This document shows positions 1-4,586 of a stretch of DNA of 5,697 nucleotides, piece after piece (within the stretch, counting starts at the first letter, position 1; the number at the start of each line of letters is the position of its first letter). The stretch is from Bacillota bacterium. Lineage in GTDB: Bacteria; Bacillota; Clostridia; Peptostreptococcales; Anaerovoracaceae. The translations under genes and the position numbers were made by a program. The notes beneath the pieces are model-generated. The model was not told the DNA's origin and did no database searches. It saw nothing but the letters and a program-made list of their open reading frames with translations. The stretch covers positions 1 through 5,697 of the forward strand of contig JAFZRK010000190.1 of NCBI GenBank assembly GCA_017619905.1, read 5' to 3'.

Positions 1-1
1 G

Positions 2-511
2 TCCGCCATCCAGGAGGCCTCGTGCTACAGGCCCTCGGATGACGACCCCAAGGTCAACGTCACGCTTAAGTGCCGCATCCAGGAGACGATCGAGTTCGCG
101 CAGCGCATGGGCTACAAGCGCCTGGGCCTGGCGTTCTGCATGGGACTGTCCGCCGAGGCGGCCGCGCTGGCGAAGATACTTGAAAGCCACGGTTTCGAGG
201 TGGTGTCCGCCGCGTGCAAGGTGGGCGGCATAGAAAAGAGCGTCATCGACGTCGGCCCGGACGACCGCGTCTTCCCGTGGCGCGCCCACGAGAGCATGTG
301 CAACCCTGTGGCGCAGGCCATGATACTCAACGCGGAAAAGACCGATTTCAACTTGCTCCTGGGCCTCTGCGTGGGCCACGACACCATGTTTTTCAAGTAC
401 GCCGAAGCTCCGGTCACCGTGGTGGCCGTCAAGGACCGTCTGCTGGCCAACAACCCGCTCGGCGCCATCTATTCCAACTATTACGCGCACCTGTTGAAGC
501 GCCCGAAGTAA
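2..511 (+). CDS. DUF1847 family protein (putative metal-binding), 5'-truncated
   Basis: The reading frame is open from base 2 to the TAA at 509-511, giving 169 C-terminal residues. The true start lies outside the window. The best family marker is the segment GLCVGHDTMF followed by APVTVVAVKDR and NNPLGAIYSNYY, which I recognise as the C-terminal half of DUF1847 proteins (about 200-220 aa, often annotated metal-binding protein). Visible cysteines, counted from the first complete codon, are C8, C24, C46, C72, C100 and C123, with a His-Asp pair at 126-127. These are plausible metal ligands, but that role is inferred. There is no hydrophobic segment, so it is probably cytosolic. The reaction is unknown. 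The gene ends about 110 bp before a strong terminator, so it belongs to an upstream unit separate from the capA-like gene. ATG codons at 39 and 107 are not the start, because family-like sequence is already present upstream of both. Confidence 0.85.
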   Translation, partial: SAIQEASCYRPSDDDPKVNVTLKCRIQETIEFAQRMGYKRLGLAFCMGLSAEAAALAKILESHGFEVVSAACKVGGIEKSVIDVGPDDRVFPWRAHESMCNPVAQAMILNAEKTDFNLLLGLCVGHDTMFFKYAEAPVTVVAVKDRLLANNPLGAIYSNYYAHLLKRPK

Positions 512-561
512 CGGTTTACCGTGCAATTCCGCGATTCAGCTTTGCAAAAACCGCGAAAATA

Positions 562-617
562 ACGGTCCAGCGTGATTTCCCGCGGACTGCGGACCGTGCC
601 TGAAACCATAGGTTTCA
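562..617 (+). other. Structured 3' UTR / intergenic element with several inverted repeats
   Basis: Two perfect inverted repeats lie between the DUF1847 stop and the terminator. ACGGTCC at 562-568 is complementary to GGACCGT at 591-597. TGAAACC (601-607), ATA, GGTTTCA (611-617) makes a 17-nt hairpin. A further pair, CCGCG at 551-555 with CGCGG at 581-585, interleaves with the first, so the two are either alternative folds or a pseudoknot. A short dyad ACGGT-TT-ACCGT sits at 511-522. The region is likely transcribed as the 3' end of the DUF1847 message. It could be a 3' UTR stabiliser, a small RNA, a DNA-binding site or chance. I do not recognise a known riboswitch or RNA family. Confidence 0.35.
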
Positions 618-621
618 ACTG

Positions 622-654
622 CTCCCCCGACTGTTTCTTCTCGGGGGAGTTTTT
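622..654 (+). terminator. Intrinsic terminator after the DUF1847 gene
   Basis: A perfect 9-bp stem, CTCCCCCGA (622-630) with TCGGGGGAG (641-649), has a 10-nt loop and is followed immediately by TTTTT (650-654) and then GTTT. The shape and the U-tract are those of a Rho-independent terminator on the + strand. It separates the DUF1847 unit from the capA-symporter unit. If transcription instead entered the capA unit from upstream, this would act as an attenuator, but I found no convincing antiterminator sequence 5' of it. Confidence 0.9.
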
Positions 655-657
655 GTT

Positions 658-666
658 TGATAAAAT
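658..666 (+). promoter_or_regulatory. Candidate extended -10 promoter for the capA-symporter unit
   Basis: TG-A-TAAAAT (658-666) fits an extended -10 element: TG, one base, then a hexamer matching TATAAT at 5 of 6 positions. It lies directly after the terminator, where a new promoter is expected. No good -35 hexamer sits 16-18 bp upstream (the bases there are terminator stem), which is compatible with an extended -10 type. The predicted start would be near 672-674, just before a strong hairpin. This is a prediction from sequence only. Confidence 0.4.
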
Positions 667-675
667 TATGTCAGT

Positions 676-716
676 GGGGTGGCGGCCGCATAAGGAACGC
701 CTTCAGCCGCTGCCCC
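676..716 (+). promoter_or_regulatory. 5'-UTR hairpin upstream of the capA-like gene
   Basis: Bases 676-686 pair with 706-716 in an 11-bp stem that includes two central G-U pairs (680-712 and 681-711). Inside it, AAGG (692-695) can pair with CCTT (700-703) around a 4-nt AACG loop. No U-tract follows, so it is not a terminator. If the promoter at 658-666 is correct, this hairpin forms the very 5' end of the message, which could protect the transcript. A ligand- or protein-binding role is possible, but nothing in the sequence shows one. Confidence 0.4.
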
Positions 717-744
717 GCCGCAATCATACATTTTTACGTTTCAC

Positions 745-752
745 GAAAGGAG
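745..752 (+). promoter_or_regulatory. Ribosome binding site of the capA-like gene
   Basis: GAAAGGAG lies 9 bases before the ATG at 762. An out-of-frame ATG at 755 is only 2 bases from the site and opens a five-codon frame (M-T-Y-E-stop), so the spacing selects 762 as the true start. Confidence 0.8.
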
Positions 753-761
753 ATATGACCT

Positions 762-1979
762 ATGAGTGAAAAAGTAACGGTACTGGGCGTCGGAGACGTC
801 ATACTGGACGCGCCGGAACCGGAAAAGTACTTCGATACCAGCAAGGACCTGCTTCGGGCCGCTGATATCACCATCGGCAACATGGAAGACCCGCACACCG
901 ACAGGCCGTGCTGGAGCAACATGGAGTCGCATTCCGCGCCGCCGTCGGCCATGGAGAACCTCAGCGCGTTCAAATACGCTGGTTTCGACGTTGCGACGAT
1001 AGGAGGAAACCATTGCTTTGACCAGGGCCCCTACGGCATACTCGATCCCATGGAATACTTCCACAAGAACGGCATCGAGACCTGCGGAGCCGGCGTCGAC
1101 TACGACGAGGCCAGAAAACCGGCCCTCGTAGAGCGCAAAGGCGTTAAGTTCGCGTTCCTGCACTACAACCTTACAGGACCGCGCGAATGCTACGCAACAG
1201 TAATGAAGACCGGCTGCGCCTACATCCGTGTAGCCACCGCCTACTGCAACGACAGGGCGGAACCGGGCGGATCCCCCACGGCCATCTACACCATCGCGGA
1301 TCCGCGCGGCATGCGCAACATGGCGGACGACATCCTCAACGCAAAGAAGATCGCGGACAACGTCATCGTCTACTTCCACAGCGGCAGCTCCGGCAAGCCC
1401 CTGCTCAACCAGTACGAGCTGGAGATCACCCACTACGCCATCGACATGGGCGCGGAAGCGGTCATCTGCTGCCACACCCACGCCATCGCCAGCATGGAAG
1501 TCTACAGGAACAAGCCCATCTACTACGGCCTGGGCAACTTTGTAACAGTCACCGGCGCCATGAACCCGGACGCCAAGAACGCCAAGCAGCGCCACACCGA
1601 TTTCTTCGGCTGGCCGGGCATCCAGCCCTGGTGGGACTACGACGTGTTCAAGATGATCAAGCCGGGCAACGTTCCCTGCTATCCGTTCGCGGAGTACTCC
1701 AGAAGCACCATGATAGCCAAACTGGAGTTCGGCAAGGACGGTCTTAAGTCCGCGGGATTCATTCCCTGCTGGATCAACGACAAGGCACAGCCCACCCCGG
1801 TCACCAGGGACGAAGAACAGGGCAAGTTCGTAATGGACTACATAGCCGACTGGGAAAAGAAAGCCGGCTTCACCTTCGACTTCCAGTGGAACAAGGAAGG
1901 CACGGAGATCGTGTTCGACCTGAGCAAGGATACGGAGTCCATCTATCTGGATCCGCCGCCGGAATTCACGTTCTATTAA
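762..1979 (+). CDS. CapA-family (PGA_cap) metallophosphatase-like protein, apparently cytosolic
   Basis: This 405-aa protein has the bacterial capsule synthesis protein PGA_cap fold, a calcineurin-like metallophosphatase. Family motifs in order are: G-D12 near the N-terminus; N40-M-E42 (usual NLE); GGN83-H84-CFD87-QG (usual NNHxxDxG); FH206SGS, where most relatives have HWG; DMGAEAVICCH238TH240A, where most have GHHPH; and YYGLGNFV (usual YSLGNF). The Asp, Asn and His residues should form a two-metal site. The length is normal for the family. No signal peptide or membrane anchor precedes the first motif, unlike membrane-linked CapA/PgsA of Bacillus. The last 130 residues or so carry a Trp-rich stretch (GWPGIQPWWDYD) and no motif I know. 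No capB, capC or capE lies nearby; instead a GPH symporter follows after 104 bp. The enzyme therefore more likely hydrolyses or processes a small molecule than builds a capsule. The substrate is unknown. The start is set by the RBS at 745-752. Confidence 0.85.
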   Translation: MSEKVTVLGVGDVILDAPEPEKYFDTSKDLLRAADITIGNMEDPHTDRPCWSNMESHSAPPSAMENLSAFKYAGFDVATIGGNHCFDQGPYGILDPMEYFHKNGIETCGAGVDYDEARKPALVERKGVKFAFLHYNLTGPRECYATVMKTGCAYIRVATAYCNDRAEPGGSPTAIYTIADPRGMRNMADDILNAKKIADNVIVYFHSGSSGKPLLNQYELEITHYAIDMGAEAVICCHTHAIASMEVYRNKPIYYGLGNFVTVTGAMNPDAKNAKQRHTDFFGWPGIQPWWDYDVFKMIKPGNVPCYPFAEYSRSTMIAKLEFGKDGLKSAGFIPCWINDKAQPTPVTRDEEQGKFVMDYIADWEKKAGFTFDFQWNKEGTEIVFDLSKDTESIYLDPPPEFTFY

Positions 1980-1997
1980 GCCGCAGGGCAGGGCACT

Positions 1998-2030
1998 GCA
2001 GCCGCAACCATAGTTTAGTTGCAATGCTGC
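1998..2030 (+). other. Intercistronic hairpin between the capA-like and symporter genes
   Basis: GCAGC (1998-2002) pairs with GCTGC (2026-2030), and inside it GCAAC (2004-2008) pairs with GTTGC (2018-2022), leaving a 9-nt loop and small bulges. No T-run follows, so it should not stop transcription. It may be an RNA processing or stabilising element that sets the relative levels of the two messages. A 10-bp palindrome TGAAATTTCA (2038-2047) follows it. The remainder of the 104-bp gap shows no convincing promoter. Confidence 0.35.
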
Positions 2031-2070
2031 GAACCCCTGAAATTTCAAGCATTTTCCAGAACATTCAGAA

Positions 2071-2077
2071 AGAAGGA
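2071..2077 (+). promoter_or_regulatory. Ribosome binding site deciding the symporter start
   Basis: AGAAGGA lies 6 bases before the ATG at 2084. The same frame is open back to an ATG at 1886 inside the capA-like gene, but there is no family sequence in that extension, so this site fixes the start at 2084. Confidence 0.75.
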
Positions 2078-2083
2078 AAAAAC

Positions 2084-3466
2084 ATGGATAATAAAGTAAG
2101 CATAAAAGAACGCATAGGCTACGCGTTCGGCGGACTGGGACAACAGCTTGCGAACAAGACCGTTTCCCAGTACCTGCTCGTATTCTTTACAAACTGCCTG
2201 CTTCTTAACCCGCTGACAGCAGGCGCCATCTTCATGTGGGGCCGTGTGGTGGACGCCATAACAGATATAATCATGGCGAACATCTCGGACAAGACCAAGA
2301 CCAAGTTCGGTACCTACAGACCGTACATACTCTGGGGCACCATCCCTCTTGCCCTTACCTTCGTATTCGCGTTCTTCTGCCCCGAATTCGTAAGGGCCAA
2401 CGGAAAGACGATAGTCTGGGCTTACATCTTCTACTTCCTGGAAGCTTCCGTATTTAACACCATCACCGGCATGAACTACGGCGCACTTGCTTCCGCGGTC
2501 ACCACCGATCCTCAGGAAAGATCCAAGCTTGGTTCTGCCAGAAACATCGGCGAGAGCGCGGCGACCCTCATAATCAGCGCGTTCTTCATGTCCACAGTCA
2601 CCAAGTACGGCGGACAGAACGAGCCCAAGGGCTGGCTGGTAATAGGCATCGTATTCGCGGTACTGATCTGCGCGGGTTACTACATCTGCACCTTCCTTGT
2701 AAAGGAAAAGATAGAAGTCGTTTCCAAGAAAGACATCAGGCCGTTCTCCGAGAGAATTAAGGTCATCAAGGGCAACACCCCGTTCTGGGGCATCATCGTA
2801 AACATGCTGCTGCTCAACTTCATAGCGGTATTCGGCGGTACGTTCTTCGCGTACTACTGCATGTACAACCTGAAGCATCCCGAATGGATCTCCGGCCTCG
2901 CTACCATAGGCGGCGTTGCGGGCATAGTCGCGGCGTTCTTCTTCGTAGTTCCTCTCACCAAGAGGATCGAGAAGCGCCAGCTGATGGCCCTTGGATACAT
3001 CCTTTACATCATAGGATCGCTCCTGCTGATAGTATTCAACAGCCGTACGGGCGCCATACTGTTCCAGCTCTTCACCGGAGTTGCTAACTCCTTCTGCTTC
3101 TCCGCGATCTGGGCTGCTGTACCCGACATGTGCGACTTCGGCGCCTGGAAGAACGGCGTCTCCTCGCCGGGACTCCTCTACTCCATCTGCATGTTCGTGC
3201 TTAAGGTAGTCGTAGGCTTCGCCTCCTACGGCGTAGGCGCCATCCTGAACGCTACGGGATTTGACGCTACCGCAGGACTCAATCAGGCAGAAGCAGTCGT
3301 TAAGGGCATCAACGTTTCCATGGGAATCGTTCCCATCATCCTCGGCGTCATAGCCATTGCTGCAACCTTCATGATGAAGGCGATCGACAAGGAGAACATG
3401 CCTACCTACAGGAACGCTGCTCAGAAGCCGGTCGAAGCACCCGCAGAGGAGGCCGCAGAAGAGTAA
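2084..3466 (+). CDS. GPH family (MelB-like) cation symporter, MFS superfamily
   Basis: This 460-aa, roughly 12-TM membrane protein belongs to the glycoside-pentoside-hexuronide:cation symporter family (TC 2.A.2), whose members usually import sugars or glycosides with Na+ or H+. The helix II signature is at residues 53-61, GRVVD57AITD61; D57 and D61 align with the MelB cation-site aspartates D55 and D59. The cytosolic loop ISDKTKTKFGTYRPY (67-81) is the usual family loop, and TTDPQERSKLGSAR (140-153) matches the conserved post-helix-IV motif. K374 in MFVLKVVVGFASYG occupies the place of MelB K377. The usual DPxxG following the second aspartate reads DIIMA, a departure from the common form. The C-terminal tail (about 445-460) is rich in Ala, Glu and Pro. 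It follows the capA-like gene by 104 bp, has no clear promoter of its own, and is followed by a terminator, so the two probably share a transcript. The transported compound cannot be read from the sequence. Confidence 0.9.
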   Translation: MDNKVSIKERIGYAFGGLGQQLANKTVSQYLLVFFTNCLLLNPLTAGAIFMWGRVVDAITDIIMANISDKTKTKFGTYRPYILWGTIPLALTFVFAFFCPEFVRANGKTIVWAYIFYFLEASVFNTITGMNYGALASAVTTDPQERSKLGSARNIGESAATLIISAFFMSTVTKYGGQNEPKGWLVIGIVFAVLICAGYYICTFLVKEKIEVVSKKDIRPFSERIKVIKGNTPFWGIIVNMLLLNFIAVFGGTFFAYYCMYNLKHPEWISGLATIGGVAGIVAAFFFVVPLTKRIEKRQLMALGYILYIIGSLLLIVFNSRTGAILFQLFTGVANSFCFSAIWAAVPDMCDFGAWKNGVSSPGLLYSICMFVLKVVVGFASYGVGAILNATGFDATAGLNQAEAVVKGINVSMGIVPIILGVIAIAATFMMKAIDKENMPTYRNAAQKPVEAPAEEAAEE

Positions 3467-3505
3467 ATAACGGATAATAACTCATAATTCCTCAGACATC
3501 CGGAT

Positions 3506-3536
3506 AAAAGGGCAGGTTGAAAAACCCGCCCTTTTT
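3506..3536 (+). terminator. Intrinsic terminator closing the capA-symporter unit
   Basis: AAAAGGGC (3506-3513) pairs with GCCCTTTT (3528-3535). After one mismatch (3514/3527), GGTT (3515-3518) pairs with AACC (3523-3526) around a GAAA tetraloop (3519-3522). The T-run 3532-3536 is partly within the stem. The A-run upstream makes a weak bidirectional terminator conceivable, but no convergent gene is present. It ends 9 bp before the putative -35 of the lysR promoter. Confidence 0.85.
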
Positions 3537-3544
3537 CTATACAA

Positions 3545-3572
3545 TTGAGTAAGAGAACAGTTTGGTTAAAAG
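3545..3572 (+). promoter_or_regulatory. Candidate promoter for the LysR-type regulator gene
   Basis: TTGAGT (3545-3550) and TAAAAG (3567-3572) are separated by 16 bp and each matches the sigma-70 consensus at 4 of 6 positions. The position, between the terminator and the gene and about 95 bp before the start codon, is sensible. It is the best pairing I see in this gap, but the match is moderate. Confidence 0.4.
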
Positions 3573-3581
3573 CGCTTAACC
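3564..3581 (+). promoter_or_regulatory. Dyad overlapping the lysR promoter: candidate LysR-type operator
   Basis: GGTTAA (3564-3569), six bases, TTAACC (3576-3581) form an inverted repeat containing two T-N11-A arrangements (T3566 to A3578 and T3567 to A3579), the loose pattern of LysR-type boxes. It covers the proposed -10 element, the usual place for a self-repressing site. I found no copy upstream of the capA-like gene. Binding is inferred, not shown. Confidence 0.4.
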
Positions 3582-3587
3582 GTTCGT

Positions 3588-3643
3588 TTGCAGCGCCCGC
3601 GGCGCGGCCCGCGGAAAAGCGCCGGAGCGCCGAAACGCTGCAA
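3588..3643 (+). other. GC-rich leader hairpin upstream of lysR
   Basis: TTGCAGCG (3588-3595) is a perfect complement to CGCTGCAA (3636-3643). Between them, GGCGC (3601-3605) can pair with GCGCC at 3627-3631 or at 3619-3623, and CCCGCGG occurs twice (3596-3602 and 3608-3614). The structure ends 12 bases before the GGAGG ribosome site at 3656. It has no T-run. A translational or stability role is possible, though high GC alone makes such pairings easier by chance. Confidence 0.35.
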
Positions 3644-3655
3644 TGCCTGAACCCC

Positions 3656-3660
3656 GGAGG
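3656..3660 (+). promoter_or_regulatory. Ribosome binding site of the LysR-type regulator
   Basis: GGAGG lies 5 bases before the ATG at 3666, a strong Shine-Dalgarno core that fixes the start. Translation from there begins directly with a typical LysR N-terminus. Confidence 0.8.
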
Positions 3661-3665
3661 CCGTC

Positions 3666-4568
3666 ATGAGGACAGAAGACCTTAAATACGTCATAGAAGT
3701 GTACAAGACCAGGAGCATATCCAAGGCCGCCGCGCGCCTCAACATCTCGTCGCAGGGGCTCGGCAAAGCCATCAAGGCCTTCGAGCAGGAGCTCGGCTGC
3801 GAGCTCTTCACCCGCGACCACAAAGGCGTGGCGCCCACCCAGATCTGCGAGTACATCTACAACGACCTGTCGGAGATCCTGGACCGCACCTCCAAGGTGA
3901 GCCGTAAGATCTCGGACTACAAGAGCTCCGGCAAGCCGGAATACTTCGTAATGATGGAGTCCGTGCTGGCCAGCATGATAGGCGAGGCCCTGGCGGAATA
4001 CAACACCAGGTACCTTAAGAACGTCGTCCTGCTGCCGCTGCGCCTGCCTGACACGGAGATCGAGAAGCTCTTCGAGGAGAACGACTACACCTACAAGATC
4101 TGCACCAGGGAGCTCATCCGCGACGACCGCTACAAGACCTATCCGCTCACCACGCTGCACTTCCACCCGCTGGTCAGCAACACCAACCACCTCTGCAGCA
4201 AGACGCACATCACGATCGACGATTTCCGCGGCATGACCCTCCTGGTGGAGGACAGCTCGCGCCCCTACGTGGACTATTTCCGCAAGCTCTGCGCCGAGGC
4301 CGGCATAGAGGTGCGCATCAAGAACGTCTACGACAAATTCCTTATCGCCAAGCTGCTGTCGCAGAACAACAATTACATTTTCCTGGGCCAGAAGGCCGAC
4401 ATCAGCAAGATCCTCCTGACCGAAAAGTCCGAGCTGACCGTGCTTAAGATTGACCCGGCCTTTGAGACCAACATCGTGGTCCAGTCCAGGAACGACAGCA
4501 TCGACCCCGCCATGCTCAACTGCATCCGCAACAAGATCTCCTTCTTCAGCGAGCGTTATCTGGACTGA
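3666..4568 (+). CDS. LysR-type transcriptional regulator
   Basis: This 300-aa protein has the usual length of LysR-type regulators. Residues 1-58 form the winged helix-turn-helix: MRTEDLKYVIEVYKTRSISK, then AAARLNISSQGLGKAIKAFE as the HTH, then LGCELFTRDHKGVAPT as the wing, all matching the family pattern. A linker helix (about 59-90) follows, and the rest should be the type-2 periplasmic-binding-protein-like effector domain. That domain is divergent, and its ligand cannot be read from the sequence. It acts in the cytosol as an oligomer on DNA. A dyad over its own promoter suggests self-control. LysR regulators often control adjacent genes; the next gene starts 18 bp later on the same strand, while the capA unit upstream is separated by a terminator and carries no obvious shared operator. 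Codon third positions are strongly GC, similar to the distal part of the next gene. Confidence 0.92.
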   Translation: MRTEDLKYVIEVYKTRSISKAAARLNISSQGLGKAIKAFEQELGCELFTRDHKGVAPTQICEYIYNDLSEILDRTSKVSRKISDYKSSGKPEYFVMMESVLASMIGEALAEYNTRYLKNVVLLPLRLPDTEIEKLFEENDYTYKICTRELIRDDRYKTYPLTTLHFHPLVSNTNHLCSKTHITIDDFRGMTLLVEDSSRPYVDYFRKLCAEAGIEVRIKNVYDKFLIAKLLSQNNNYIFLGQKADISKILLTEKSELTVLKIDPAFETNIVVQSRNDSIDPAMLNCIRNKISFFSERYLD

Positions 4569-4586
4569 CGGATCGGGACCGATGTG

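Noticed and set aside
622..679. Alternative pairing of terminator bases 625-633 with 672-679, as an antiterminator
   Set aside because: The partner lies downstream of the termination point, so it is made too late to prevent termination, and the pairing needs a bulged G.
572..769. Possible small gene of 65 codons between DUF1847 and capA
   Set aside because: It runs through the terminator, has no ribosome site and shows no protein-like features.
762..1979. Naming the gene capA or assigning poly-gamma-glutamate capsule synthesis
   Set aside because: Family membership is clear, but the partner genes are absent, there is no membrane anchor and two active-site motifs differ, so the symbol would imply an unsupported function.
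741..2048. Long antisense open frame (435 codons) opposite the capA-like gene
   Set aside because: It is the mirror of a GC-biased coding frame. Its translation is Val/Gly/Arg-rich without recognisable motifs, and the + strand gene has clear family motifs and a ribosome site.
1886..2083. N-terminal extension of the symporter from ATG 1886
   Set aside because: The extension overlaps the capA-like gene, has no symporter homology and no ribosome site. ATG 2084 has AGAAGGA six bases upstream and starts a typical GPH N-terminus.
2045..2878. Antisense open frame opposite the symporter
   Set aside because: It is the complement of a clear membrane-protein gene, giving a charged product with no family signature.
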